Shown: positions 33,772 to 42,902, counted from the first letter of the stretch. The stretch is 64,000 nucleotides of DNA from Rhizobium sp. P40RR-XXII (GCF_012641405.1 NZ_JABAII010000012.1:124001-188000), one strand, 5' to 3'. The notes: generated by a model from the letters alone, not told the origin. Translations and numbers: made by a program.

Positions 33772-34355
33772 TCCTCATCCACGACATGCTTCAACCCAGC
33801 CCGAAAATAATCGTAGCCGGTATAGATGGTCAGCAGCGCCGCGATCCAGAGCAGGACGATGCCCATCTCCGTTGTGTAGGGTAGCACCTTGTCGCCCGCT
33901 GGCCCAGCCAGAAGGAAGGCGATGGCCACGAGCTGGGCAGTCGTCTTCCATTTGGCGATGCGTGTCACAGGAACGCTGACCTTCAGTGCCGCCAGATATT
34001 CACGCAGGCCGGAAACCAGGATTTCGCGGCAAAGGATGATGATGGCGGCCCAGAGCGACCAGCCGGCAATCGTACCGTCGGCTGCGACCAAAAGCAGGAT
34101 CGCCGAGACCAGCAGCTTGTCGGCGATCGGGTCGAGCATGCGGCCGATATTCGAGGTCTGGTTCCAGATCCGCGCGAGATAGCCGTCTAGGAAATCGGTA
34201 AGCGAAGCGATGACGAAGATCCAGAGCGCGACCCAGCGCGCGAAATCGGAACCTTCCAGCTTGCCTTCGATGAAGAAGCACAGAACGATCAGGGGTACGC
34301 AGAGAATGCGGCCGTAGGTGAGCAGATTGGGGATGCTGTAAGCGCGCGAAGCCAT
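33768..34355 (-). CDS. pgsA: Phosphatidylglycerophosphate synthase
   Basis: Makes phosphatidylglycerol phosphate from CDP-diacylglycerol and glycerol-3-phosphate, the committed step to phosphatidylglycerol and cardiolipin. The 195-residue membrane protein carries the CDP-alcohol phosphotransferase motif D57-G-x2-A-R62-x8-G71-x3-D75-x3-D79. It has about five membrane segments. It starts MASRAYSIPNLLTYGRI, typical of PgsA. It is preceded by a gap of 209 bases after uvrC and coupled to moaD by ATGA. Confidence 0.95.
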   Translation of the reverse strand: MASRAYSIPNLLTYGRILCVPLIVLCFFIEGKLEGSDFARWVALWIFVIASLTDFLDGYLARIWNQTSNIGRMLDPIADKLLVSAILLLVAADGTIAGWSLWAAIIILCREILVSGLREYLAALKVSVPVTRIAKWKTTAQLVAIAFLLAGPAGDKVLPYTTEMGIVLLWIAALLTIYTGYDYFRAGLKHVVDEE

Positions 34356-34564
34356 GGAAATCGTTTCGTTTCGTTATCTCGGCGGACCGCGATGAGTTTC
34401 CGTTTCGGTCTCATCGTGCTCCGGGCATTTGATGATCTCGATCTTCTCCAAAAACCGCTTCGCACTTTTTGGGATCAAATCCTAGATGATGGTTTGCTTA
34501 GCTTATCGTCAATATTGTTTCTGTTTTTTCACCGCTATTGCGTGGAATTTGCGACCAGCTTTTT

Positions 34565-36604
34565 CTATTTCGCGGCGTCTTCGTGAAAATGGTTATAGAC
34601 TTGACGCGCAACACCCTCCGATATGCCGTCCACCGCCATCAGATCCGAAAGGGCGGCGCGCGATACCGCCTTGGCGGTGCCGAAATGCTGCAGCAACGCC
34701 CGCTTGCGCGAAGGGCCGATGCCGCCGATCTCGTCCAGTGGGTTTTTCACCATCTCCTTCTTGCGGCGGGCGCGATGGGAGCCGATGGCGAAGCGGTGCG
34801 CCTCATCGCGCAGTCGCTGGATGAAATAGAGCACGGGATCGCGCGGCGGCAGCGTGAAGCTTTCGCGAGAAGGAGCAAAGAAGCGTTCGCGCCCTGCATC
34901 ACGGTCGACGCCCTTGGCAACGCCGATGGCGATGACGCTGTCGGTAATCCCGAGCTCCTCGAGAATGGCGCGCACGGCCGTCATCTGCCCCTGGCCGCCG
35001 TCGATGAGGATGATATCGGGCCAGGCGGGGAAGGGGCGATCGGCGGCATCCACTGTCGCGTCCGCCATGGCAGTGCGGTCGGGCTTGCCTTCCTCCTTCA
35101 GCAGCCGGGAGAAGCGGCGGGTCATGACTTCGCGCATCATGCCGAAGTCGTCGCCCGGCGTGATGTCGGTCGATTTGATGTTGAACTTGCGGTACTGGCT
35201 TTTCACGAAGCCTTCCGGCCCGGCCACGACCATGCCGCCCACCGCATTCGTGCCCATGATGTGGGAGTTGTCGTAGATCTCGATGCGCTGCGGGGTGTAG
35301 GGAAGCTTGAACGTTTCCCTGAAGCCTTCGAGCAGCCGTGATTGCGAGGCGGTTTCCGCAAGCTTGCGGCCATGCGCCTCGCGGGCATTGGCAATGACAT
35401 GCTCGACCAGATCGCGCTTCTCGCCGCGCTGTGGCACGAGGATCGTAACCTTGTGGCCGGCCTTTTCGCTGAGGGCTGCCGCCAGCAGCTCGATTTCCTC
35501 GACCGTCTCCGAAAGCAGAATCTGCCGCGGTACCGGCTTGTCGTCATAGAACTGCGCCAGGAAGGCGTTCAGTACCTCGGCGCCCGAGAGCGAGGGATCT
35601 GCCTTCGGGAAATAGGCGCGGTTGCCCCAGTTCTGGCCGGTGCGGAAGAAGAAGACCTGAATGCAGGAAATGCCGCCCTCGTGATGGATGGCGAAGACAT
35701 CGGCTTCCTCGACGCCGGCGGGATTGATGCCTTGATGGCTCTGTACATGCGACAGCGCCGCCAGCCGGTCGCGAAAAATGGCGGCGCGCTCGAAATCCAG
35801 ATCTTCGGCGGCGGCATTCATCGCCTCGGCCATATGCGCCTTGACGTTCTGGCTCTTGCCCGAAAGGAAGTCCTTCGCCTCCTGCACCAGCTCTCCATAG
35901 CCCGCATCGCTGATCTCGTGCGTGCAGGGGCCGGAACATCGCTTGATCTGATAAAGCAGACAGGGCCGTGTGCGTGTCTCGAAGACGCTGTCGGTACAGG
36001 TGCGGATGAGGAAGGCGCGCTGCAGCGAATTGATGGTGCGGCCGACGGCGCCGGCCGAAGCGAAGGGGCCGAAATACTCGCCCTTGCGGGCACGGGCGCC
36101 GCGATGCTTGAAGATGGCCGGCGCGCGATGGTCGCCCGTGATCAGGATGTAGGGAAAGGATTTGTCGTCGCGCAGCAGGACGTTAAAGCGCGGGCGCAAG
36201 CGCTTGATCAGATTCGCTTCCAGCAGCAGCGCTTCCGTTTCCGTGCGCGTGGTGACGAATTCCATATTGGCGGTTTCGCGCACCATGCGGGCGATGCGGT
36301 TGGAATGCACCTTGCCCAATGCATAGTTGGAGACGCGCTTCTTCAGGCTGCGGGCCTTACCCACGTAAAGCACGTCGCCGACCTCGTTGAACATGCGGTA
36401 GACGCCGGGGTTGTTCGGCAGCCGCTTGACGAACTCGGCGATCAGCTCGGCGCCGCGAAGTCCTGTCTCGTTCTTGCCGCCTTCGTTCCAATCGACGGGC
36501 GCAACAGGGGAGGCGACGGCATCGCCCTCTACCTCGATGTCGTCTTCGATATCGTCTGATTCGTCGTAGAGAATGCCGCCATCGGGCAGCTTTCTTCCAT
36601 TCAT
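34565..36604 (-). CDS. uvrC: UvrABC excision nuclease subunit C
   Basis: Makes the two incisions in nucleotide excision repair. The 679-residue protein has the GIY-YIG domain (NNPGVYRMF to VLYVGKARSLKKRV, about 63-90), the Cys-rich region CLLYQIKRCSGPCT, the UVR domain (LDFERAAIFRDRLAAL), the RNase H-like domain (IEIYDNSHIMGTNAVGGMVV; LILIDGGQGQ) and a C-terminal helix-hairpin-helix. About 55 acidic residues (DESDDIEDDIEVEG) precede the GIY-YIG domain. The ATG at 36604 overlaps the upstream SDR stop (ATGA), so this extended start is likely real. Confidence 0.96.
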   Translation of the reverse strand: MNGRKLPDGGILYDESDDIEDDIEVEGDAVASPVAPVDWNEGGKNETGLRGAELIAEFVKRLPNNPGVYRMFNEVGDVLYVGKARSLKKRVSNYALGKVHSNRIARMVRETANMEFVTTRTETEALLLEANLIKRLRPRFNVLLRDDKSFPYILITGDHRAPAIFKHRGARARKGEYFGPFASAGAVGRTINSLQRAFLIRTCTDSVFETRTRPCLLYQIKRCSGPCTHEISDAGYGELVQEAKDFLSGKSQNVKAHMAEAMNAAAEDLDFERAAIFRDRLAALSHVQSHQGINPAGVEEADVFAIHHEGGISCIQVFFFRTGQNWGNRAYFPKADPSLSGAEVLNAFLAQFYDDKPVPRQILLSETVEEIELLAAALSEKAGHKVTILVPQRGEKRDLVEHVIANAREAHGRKLAETASQSRLLEGFRETFKLPYTPQRIEIYDNSHIMGTNAVGGMVVAGPEGFVKSQYRKFNIKSTDITPGDDFGMMREVMTRRFSRLLKEEGKPDRTAMADATVDAADRPFPAWPDIILIDGGQGQMTAVRAILEELGITDSVIAIGVAKGVDRDAGRERFFAPSRESFTLPPRDPVLYFIQRLRDEAHRFAIGSHRARRKKEMVKNPLDEIGGIGPSRKRALLQHFGTAKAVSRAALSDLMAVDGISEGVARQVYNHFHEDAAK

Positions 36605-37368
36605 TCCGCACTCTCCGACACGTCTGGCGTTTCCCAGGCAAGGTGCTGGCCGCCATCGAGCGCTATCATTTGGCCGGTGATCGACGGCGTGTCAAAAAGA
36701 AAGCGGATGGTCCGGCCGAATTCTTCGAGCCCCGGCGCTGCCTTTAATATGAGGCCGTCGATCTGCGCTTTAAAGTCTTCTTCGCTCTGCCGCACGCTGC
36801 GCACCGTCGGTCCCGGGCCGATGGCATTGACGCGGATGCGGGGGGCGAAACTCTGCGCCATTGTCTGCGTCGCGGTCCAAAGCGCTGCCTTCGACAGCGT
36901 ATAGGAATAGAAGCGCGGATTGAGCGCCCAGACCCGTTGGTCGACTATATTGACGATCAGCCCCGGATGCGGCTCGGGAAGCTGCCGCACGAAATCGGCA
37001 GCCAGGATCGACGGCGCGCGAACATGCACCGCGAAATGCGCCTCGAAGGCTTCCGCGTCGAAACGATCGGCGGAATCGCCGAGGAAAGCGGAGGCGTTGT
37101 TGACCAGGAGATCGAGCGGGCCGAGGGCATCCGTGGCCCTTTCGACAAGGGCTGACGTCTCGGCCAAATTTTGCAGATCGGCCTTGATCGCAATCGCCTT
37201 TCGGCCCATTTGCCGCAATTTCGCCGCGATTTCCGAAGCCTCGGCGAAGGATTGGTTGGCGTGCAGCGCTACCGCAAAGCCGTTAGCCGACAAATCCTCG
37301 GCAATTGCCCTGCCTATTCTTTTGGAAGCGCCCGTTATCAACGCCGTGCGTAGTTTTTCCTGGCTCAA
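36601..37368 (-). CDS. SDR family reductase, FolM/pteridine-reductase-like
   Basis: A 255-residue short-chain dehydrogenase. The cofactor motif is TGASKRIG (12-19), with the Arg-Ile-Gly ending seen in FolM and PTR1. The triad is unusual: the usual Ser is Asp143 (IVNIVDQRVWAL), with Tyr156 and Lys160 (YTLSKAALW). Asp in that place is characteristic of dihydromonapterin/dihydrofolate reductase FolM and protozoan pteridine reductases. A pterin role is therefore favoured by inference; a generic SDR is the alternative. Only TTG 37368, with AAAGG eight bases upstream, serves as a start. It is coupled to uvrC by a four-base overlap. Confidence 0.8.
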   Translation of the reverse strand: MSQEKLRTALITGASKRIGRAIAEDLSANGFAVALHANQSFAEASEIAAKLRQMGRKAIAIKADLQNLAETSALVERATDALGPLDLLVNNASAFLGDSADRFDAEAFEAHFAVHVRAPSILAADFVRQLPEPHPGLIVNIVDQRVWALNPRFYSYTLSKAALWTATQTMAQSFAPRIRVNAIGPGPTVRSVRQSEEDFKAQIDGLILKAAPGLEEFGRTIRFLFDTPSITGQMIALDGGQHLAWETPDVSESAE

Positions 37369-37731
37369 GAGATTGCCTTTTGCTCGTCGTTATCCAATCG
37401 ACGCTCATATAGGGCGTCGATACACCATATGAAAAGATGCGTGAGCAAATGACGCTCTTTGAGGTTTCTTATGTAAAGCTTGAGATATATTTAGATTAAA
37501 ATAAGTATACACGCTTTAACCATTGGTTATGGTTAACAATTCGTCTGTTGCGATGAAGCAACATCGAAATTCAGCCATGTCTGTGCCACAATGATATCAT
37601 ATTTTGGCTCTTCCAATTCCTCATTTGCATTCCAATTTCAACCTCGATCCGGGAGGGATATTTTTTAATTGCTCGTGACGCTTCGAAGTCAAAGATAGTA
37701 GCGAAGCACACGGGCCTGAAAGGAGAAAAGT
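37369..37731. other. 363-base AT-rich region upstream of ropB
   Basis: No gene is supported. The stretch 37470-37620 is markedly AT-richer than its surroundings, and several A/T-rich hexamers could serve as -10 boxes. TTAACCAT (37516-37523) and ATGGTTAA (37529-37536) form an inverted repeat around TGGTT, a possible operator. AAAGGAGAAAAG just before 37732 is the ropB ribosome site. ropB is known in R. leguminosarum to be environmentally regulated, which fits a long upstream region. Confidence 0.5.
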
Positions 37732-38364
37732 ATGCGTACTCTTATCACGACCCTTATGGTCTCCGCTTTCGCTCTCGGCGGTTACACCGCAGCTCAGGCT
37801 GCTGACGCTGTCGAGCAGATTCCGCAGCCGCCCGTCGCTCAGGAAGCAGCTCCGGTCGTCAACAACTGGTCCGGCTTCTACATCGGTGGTGCTGGTGACT
37901 GGCACAAGGGTCACTTCAGCCACAACGGCAACGCCTACGGCTTCGGCGGCCAGGCCTTCACCGGCTACAACTGGCAGCAGGGCCAGATCGTATACGGCGT
38001 TGAAGCTGACCTTGGCTACTCCGGCGCCGACGCGACCCGCAACGGCCTGACCGCCAAGAACGGCGTCAATGGCTCGGTTCGCGGCCGTCTCGGTTACGAC
38101 TTCAACCCGTTCATGCTGTACGGCACGGCCGGTCTGGCAATCGGCCAGAACAAGCTCTCCGACGACACCTCGTCTGACAGCAAGACGGCTGTTGGCTACA
38201 CGGTCGGTGCTGGTGCTGAAACCTTCATCACCAACAACATCACGGCTCGCCTCGAATACCGTTACACTGACTACGGCAAGAAGAACTTCAACCTCGACTC
38301 CGGCAACTTCTCGCGTGGTTACGACGAGCAGAGCGTTAAGGTCGGTATCGGCGTCAAGTTCTAA
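37732..38364 (+). CDS. ropB: RopB/Omp25-type outer-membrane protein
   Basis: A 210-residue outer-membrane beta-barrel of the Omp25/RopB group, abundant in rhizobial envelopes and linked to membrane stability. The signal peptide is MRTLITTLMVSAFALGGYTA to about AQA (residue 23). Alternating strands such as NNWSGFYIGGAG, YGTAGLAIGQ and ARLEYRYTDYG and the terminal Phe (VKVGIGVKF) show an eight-stranded barrel. Codon use is strongly biased to C-ending and preferred codons, fitting high expression. It has a strong upstream ribosome site and a very strong terminator. I favour the name RopB over a porin. Confidence 0.88.
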   Translation: MRTLITTLMVSAFALGGYTAAQAADAVEQIPQPPVAQEAAPVVNNWSGFYIGGAGDWHKGHFSHNGNAYGFGGQAFTGYNWQQGQIVYGVEADLGYSGADATRNGLTAKNGVNGSVRGRLGYDFNPFMLYGTAGLAIGQNKLSDDTSSDSKTAVGYTVGAGAETFITNNITARLEYRYTDYGKKNFNLDSGNFSRGYDEQSVKVGIGVKF

Positions 38365-38377
38365 TCATTTGACGGCA

Positions 38378-38427
38378 CGGACAGACGAAAAAACCGGGGT
38401 TTGCGCCCCGGTTTTTTCGTCTGTCCG
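38378..38427 (+). terminator. Strong terminator after ropB with a perfect 22-bp stem
   Basis: The 22 bases at 38378-38399 and those at 38406-38427 are exact inverted copies around a six-base loop. The core is AAAAAACCGGGG/CCCCGGTTTTTT, giving its own T-run. The structure is exceptionally stable and fits a highly expressed outer-membrane protein gene. It can also work for the opposing glutathione transferase gene. Confidence 0.95.
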
Positions 38428-38487
38428 TATTGCCAAAATCGGGCAGCGGCATGGCTTGCGTCGCAAGCCGCTGTCGGGACGGCAAAA

Positions 38488-39078
38488 TCAGGCTTGCGGC
38501 TTCATCGCCGGAAAATCGGGGAAATGCTTCTCGAACTTGTGCGCCCAGTCGATCAATCCCGCGTGGTCCGCCTCCCATTGCCCCTCGAAGCGGAGTTGCA
38601 GATAGCCGACGAGGGCGGCAAGCGCGAAATGTCCCGCGTGCAATTTCTTGCCGATCTTCGGCGGCTCGGCATCGAGATGGGTGAGGGCGCGGCTAACCTT
38701 GGTCCACTGCCGGTCGATCCAGGGTTGATGCTGTTTTTCGGGCTCGCGAAGGCGGCGCTCGTAGACGATCGACAGGAGGCACTCATTGGTGCCGTCGATC
38801 ATCGCTTCCAGAACCTCGATTTCGGTGCGCTTTCCCTTCTTTGAAGGATAGAGCCCGCCCTCGCGACGATCGAAATAATGCATGATGGCGCGGCTGTCGA
38901 AAATGGCGCCCTCGTCGGTCAGCAATGTCGGGATCTTGCCCAGCGGATTGTTGTCGATGAGCAGCGTCGGCCCGGCATTCGTATCGACATGGATCTCCTC
39001 GAGCTTGATCCCGAGATGGCGCGCCGCCATGCGCACCTTGCTGGAGAAGGGGGAGGTGGACGAGCAGAGAAGTCTCAT
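38488..39078 (-). CDS. Glutathione S-transferase family protein
   Basis: A 196-residue GST. The N-terminal thioredoxin-like domain starts MRLLCSSTSPFSSKVRMAA, with Ser or Cys near residues 5-10 as the likely glutathione-activating residue. NPLGKIPTLL contains the cis-Pro, and DSRAIMHYFD the glutathione Ser contact. The all-helical C-terminal domain runs from about 85 to the end. Start ATG 39078 is where homology begins. It is 31 bases downstream of the rlmJ stop side, on the same strand, so it may be co-transcribed with rlmJ. Confidence 0.88.
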   Translation of the reverse strand: MRLLCSSTSPFSSKVRMAARHLGIKLEEIHVDTNAGPTLLIDNNPLGKIPTLLTDEGAIFDSRAIMHYFDRREGGLYPSKKGKRTEIEVLEAMIDGTNECLLSIVYERRLREPEKQHQPWIDRQWTKVSRALTHLDAEPPKIGKKLHAGHFALAALVGYLQLRFEGQWEADHAGLIDWAHKFEKHFPDFPAMKPQA

Positions 39079-39109
39079 GAAATCACCTGTTAGGGTATGT
39101 GGAGCAAAT

Positions 39110-39961
39110 TCAATGTTCGCCGCGCAGCCAGAAGGCACGCTGCGAGGCGAAGCGGTCTTGCGCCAGAATGTCCTTCAAAGCAGGCAGCAGCGCGTGCAGC
39201 TCGTCCTTCAGCGTGAAGGGCGGGTTGACGATGATGAGGCCGGAGCCGGTAAGTCCGGTGAAGCCGCGATCGCTTTTGACCGTCAGCTCGGCGCAGAGCA
39301 TCTTTGGAATTTCCAGCGCCTGCAGCGCCTCGTGGAACTGTTTGATCGGCGCGTCCTTCTTGATCGGATACCAGAGGCAGTAGGCGCCGCCGGGAAAGCG
39401 GCGCCAGGCCTTCGCCAGGCCGTCGATCAACCGCTCATATTCGCCCTCCTCCTCGAAAGGCGGGTCGACGAGCACGATGCCACGCTTCTCCTTCGGCGGC
39501 AGATGCGCGCCGAGCGCCAGCCAGCCATCGAGTTCGGTGATGCGCGCGTGGTGATCGCCCTCGAACAGGCGGTGCAACCGATGAAAATCGTCCGGATGCA
39601 GCTCCGTGGCCGAAAGCCGGTCCTGCGGGCGAAACAGCATGCGCGCCAGCTTCGGCGAGCCGGGATAGAGCCTGACGCCGCCTTCGGGATTCAGCTGTCG
39701 AACGGCGGTAAGATAAGGCTCAAGCAGATCGGCCACCTGCGGTACGAGCTCCGCCTCCAGCAGCCTGCCGATGCCATCGCGCCATTCGCCTGTCTTCTGG
39801 GCCTCTTCGGACGAAAGATCGTAAAGCCCGATGCCGGCATGGGTGTCGAGGACGCGAAAGGCCTTGTCCTTGTTCTGCATATAGCGGACAAGGCGCGCGA
39901 GGATCGCGTGTTTCAAGACATCGGCGAAATTGCCCGCGTGGTAGATGTGCCGATAGTTCAT
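39110..39961 (-). CDS. rlmJ: 23S rRNA (adenine2030-N6)-methyltransferase
   Basis: Methylates A2030 in 23S rRNA. The 283-residue product begins MNYRHIYHAGNFADVLKHAI, the RlmJ signature. It has the SAM region RVLDTHAGIGLYDL, and motif IV DPPFE at 166-170 (in E. coli DPPYE) with the catalytic Asp. The start is ATG 39961. It diverges from the molybdopterin oxidoreductase gene with about 80 bases between. Confidence 0.93.
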   Translation of the reverse strand: MNYRHIYHAGNFADVLKHAILARLVRYMQNKDKAFRVLDTHAGIGLYDLSSEEAQKTGEWRDGIGRLLEAELVPQVADLLEPYLTAVRQLNPEGGVRLYPGSPKLARMLFRPQDRLSATELHPDDFHRLHRLFEGDHHARITELDGWLALGAHLPPKEKRGIVLVDPPFEEEGEYERLIDGLAKAWRRFPGGAYCLWYPIKKDAPIKQFHEALQALEIPKMLCAELTVKSDRGFTGLTGSGLIIVNPPFTLKDELHALLPALKDILAQDRFASQRAFWLRGEH

Positions 39962-40042
39962 TGTCGGTGAAGTCCGCATGAATTGTTGAGATGGGCCGGA
40001 TTGTCTCTAGTGGCCGGACATTGCTTGAAATATACAAACATC

Positions 40043-42166
40043 ATGAACATTGCGACCCCCATCCAAGCCAAATCGCGCGTCGGCCACACTGCCTGCCCGC
40101 ATGACTGTCCCTCCACCTGCGCGCTGGAGGTCGATCTGACTGAAGACGGCAGGATCGGCCGGGTTCGCGGCGCCAACGATCATTCCTATACGTCCGGCGT
40201 CATCTGCGCCAAGGTCGCACGCTACGCCGAGCGGCTCTATCATCCCGATCGGCTGATGAAGCCGCTGCGCTGCGCCGGCGCCAAGGGCGAGGGGCGCTGG
40301 CAGGAGATTTCCTGGGACGATGCGCTCGACGAAATCGCCGAAGCCTTCGTCAAGGCCGAAGCCAGGGATGGCAGCGAGGCGATCTGGCCTTATTTCTATG
40401 CCGGCACGATGGGCTGGGTGCAGCGCGACTCCATCGAGCGGCTGCGCCATGCCAAGCGCTATTCCGGCTTCTTCTCGTCGATCTGCACCAATCCGGCCTG
40501 GACCGGCTTCACCATGGCGACGGGCGTGCTGCGCGGCCCGGACCCGCGGGAAATGGGGCGTACGGATTGCGTCGTCATCTGGGGCACGAATGCCGTGGCA
40601 ACCCAGGTCAACGTCATGACCCATGCGATCAAGTCCCGCAAGGAACGCGGCGCCAAGATCGTCGTCGTCGATATCTATGACAATCCGACGATGAAGCAGG
40701 CCGACATGGCCCTGATCGTCAAGCCGGGCACGGATGCCGCACTTGCCTGCGCCGTCATGCACATCGCCTTTCGCGACGGCTATGCCGACCGCCCCTATAT
40801 GGCCAGATATGCCGACGATCCCGCCGGGCTTGAAGAGCATCTGAAATCGAAGACCCCGGCATGGGCGGCTGCGATCACCGGCCTTTCGGTCGACGAGATA
40901 GAAGCCTTCGCAAAGCTCGTTGGGATAACCAAGAAAACCTACTTCCGTCTCGGCTATGGCTTCACACGCCAGCGCAACGGCGCGATCGCCATGCACGCGG
41001 CAGCGTCGATCGCCACCGTTCTCGGCTCCTGGCAATATGAGGGCGGCGGCGCCTTTCATTCGAACAGCGATATCTTCCGCATGGACGCAAGCGAATTGAT
41101 CGGCCGCGCCATGAAGGACCTCGATGTCCGCATGATCGACCAGTCACAGATCGGCCGCGCTTTGACCGGCGATGCCGTAGCGCTTCGCCACCGCGGCCCG
41201 GTCACGGCCATGCTGATCCAGAACACCAATCCGGTAAACATCGCGCCGGAACAGCGGCTGGTGAAGCGCGGCTTTGCCCGCTCCGACCTCTTCGTCGCCG
41301 TGCACGAGCAATTCATGACCGATACAGCCGAGATGGCCGATATCGTCATCCCCGCCACCATGTTCGTCGAGCATGACGACATCTATCGCGCCAGCGGGCA
41401 GAATCACATTCTCCTCGGCCCGAAACTGGTGGAGCCGCCGCCGACCGTGCGCAGCAATCTTTTCGTGATCGAAGAGCTCGCCAAGCGCCTCGGCGTTGCG
41501 GATCGTCCCGGCTTCGGCTTCTCGGCCCGCGAGATGATCGATCGCGTTCTGTCGAGGAGCGGCCTGCCGGATTACGATTATTTCCTCGAGCACAAATGGT
41601 TCGACCGCCAGCCGGACTTCGAGGATGCGCATTTTCTCAGCGGTTTCGCTCATCCCGACGGCAAGTTCCGCTTCCGTCCGGATTGGGTCAACCAGCCGGC
41701 GCCGAACCGTCCGCCAGAGGCCATCGGCCTGCTCGGCCCCCATGTCGAGCTGCCGGAGTTTCCGGATCAGGTCGATGTCATCGAGGTCGCCGATCCAGAG
41801 CATCCATTCCGGCTCGCCACCTCGCCGGCGCGCAACTTCCTGAATTCGAGTTTCGCGGAGACAAAGACATCGCGGCAGAAGGAAGGACGTCCCGAGGTGA
41901 TGATCAATCCGGCCGATGCCGAGGAGCTCGATATCATCCATGGCGATCTGGTCCACATCGGCAATATGAGAGGCGATATCCGCCTGCATGCGCGCGTGAC
42001 GGCGGAAGTGAAGCCGGGCGTGCTGATTGCCGAAGGTCTTTGGCCGAACAAGGCCCATGTCGACGGCGAGGGCATCAACGTGCTCACCGGCGCCGATCCC
42101 GTCGCGCCCTATGGAGGCGCGGCTGTCCATGACAACAAGGTATGGCTTCGCAAGGACGTGGCATGA
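40043..42166 (+). CDS. Molybdopterin-dependent oxidoreductase (bis-MGD, 4Fe-4S)
   Basis: A 707-residue DMSO-reductase-superfamily enzyme. An N-terminal 4Fe-4S site is formed by Cys18, Cys22, Cys26 and Cys55 (ACPHDCPSTCALEV, then GVICAKV). The molybdopterin domains follow, and Cys148 (SSICTNPAWTG) is a candidate Mo ligand. The C-terminal MGD-binding domain (about 590-700) includes NFLNSSFAETKTSRQKEGRP. There is no Tat signal or partner electron-transfer subunit, so it acts in the cytosol with an unknown donor. The stop overlaps the ATG of a Nudix gene by four bases. I cannot name the substrate; formate, biotin sulfoxide or thiosulfate-type relatives are all possible. Confidence 0.87.
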   Translation: MNIATPIQAKSRVGHTACPHDCPSTCALEVDLTEDGRIGRVRGANDHSYTSGVICAKVARYAERLYHPDRLMKPLRCAGAKGEGRWQEISWDDALDEIAEAFVKAEARDGSEAIWPYFYAGTMGWVQRDSIERLRHAKRYSGFFSSICTNPAWTGFTMATGVLRGPDPREMGRTDCVVIWGTNAVATQVNVMTHAIKSRKERGAKIVVVDIYDNPTMKQADMALIVKPGTDAALACAVMHIAFRDGYADRPYMARYADDPAGLEEHLKSKTPAWAAAITGLSVDEIEAFAKLVGITKKTYFRLGYGFTRQRNGAIAMHAAASIATVLGSWQYEGGGAFHSNSDIFRMDASELIGRAMKDLDVRMIDQSQIGRALTGDAVALRHRGPVTAMLIQNTNPVNIAPEQRLVKRGFARSDLFVAVHEQFMTDTAEMADIVIPATMFVEHDDIYRASGQNHILLGPKLVEPPPTVRSNLFVIEELAKRLGVADRPGFGFSAREMIDRVLSRSGLPDYDYFLEHKWFDRQPDFEDAHFLSGFAHPDGKFRFRPDWVNQPAPNRPPEAIGLLGPHVELPEFPDQVDVIEVADPEHPFRLATSPARNFLNSSFAETKTSRQKEGRPEVMINPADAEELDIIHGDLVHIGNMRGDIRLHARVTAEVKPGVLIAEGLWPNKAHVDGEGINVLTGADPVAPYGGAAVHDNKVWLRKDVA

Positions 42167-42756
42167 GTAAATTCGAAAAGGCGAAAGCCGAAATCGTCAG
42201 CGAAAAAACGCTGGCGGATCAATGGACGCGGCTCAGCACTTTTGAAGTCGATTACACGGATTCGCAGGGCGAAAAGCATCGACTGAAGCGCGAAGTCTAT
42301 CATCGCACGCCTGCCGCCTGCATCCTGCTTTATGATCCCAGGCGGGAAACGGTGGTTCTGGTCCGGCAGTATCGCCTGCCGTCGCAGCTTGTCGGCCTGC
42401 CGGAGAGAATGATCGAGGTGCCCGCCGGCTTGCTCGATGGCGACGATCCGGAATCAGCGATCCGCCGCGAAGCCATGGAGGAGACCGGCTTTCGCGTGCG
42501 CGACGTCCGTTTCCTGTTCAAGTCGATGACGTCGCCCGGCTCCTCGACCGAGGTCATCCACTTCTTCGCCGCGGTGATCGATATCTCCGATCGCGTTGCC
42601 GATGGCGGCGGGCTTGCTGAAGAGCATGAGGACATCGAGGTCCTGGAGGTTCGTCTGTCCGACGCAATTGCGATGATCGAGAGAGGCGATATCTGTGACG
42701 CCAAGACGATCATGCTGTTGCAATGGGCGGCTTTGAATGTCGCCAGCCTAAAATAG
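42163..42756 (+). CDS. Nudix hydrolase (ADP-ribose/GDP-mannose pyrophosphatase-like)
   Basis: A 197-residue Nudix enzyme that likely cleaves a nucleoside diphosphate linked to another moiety. The Nudix box G-x5-E-x7-REAMEETGF runs from about residue 92 (GLLDGDDPESAIRREAMEE). The upstream YRLPSQLVGLPERMIEVPAG region fits the ADP-ribose/NudK group. ATG 42163 overlaps the molybdoenzyme stop (ATGA), so the two are translationally coupled. A link to molybdopterin nucleotides is conceivable but not shown. Confidence 0.88.
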   Translation: MSKFEKAKAEIVSEKTLADQWTRLSTFEVDYTDSQGEKHRLKREVYHRTPAACILLYDPRRETVVLVRQYRLPSQLVGLPERMIEVPAGLLDGDDPESAIRREAMEETGFRVRDVRFLFKSMTSPGSSTEVIHFFAAVIDISDRVADGGGLAEEHEDIEVLEVRLSDAIAMIERGDICDAKTIMLLQWAALNVASLK

Positions 42757-42843
42757 GTTGCTGCGTGGGGAAGCTTCGTGAAAACTCTGCTCCCCCTTCA
42801 TCACAATGTCACGAATCGAGCTTACCGGGGCGTGCCGGCCCGA

Positions 42844-42859
42844 AAACATTCGAATGTTT
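42844..42859. promoter_or_regulatory. Perfect 16-bp palindrome upstream of phnM
   Basis: AAACATTC (42844-42851) is the exact inverse of GAATGTTT (42852-42859), with no spacer. It lies about 45 bases before the phnM start. Its symmetry suggests a dimeric regulator site; the regulator is unknown. Confidence 0.45.
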
Positions 42860-42902
42860 CCGCGCCTCCTTCGATCATGGACGCTGTTTCAGGAGAAAGC
42901 CG

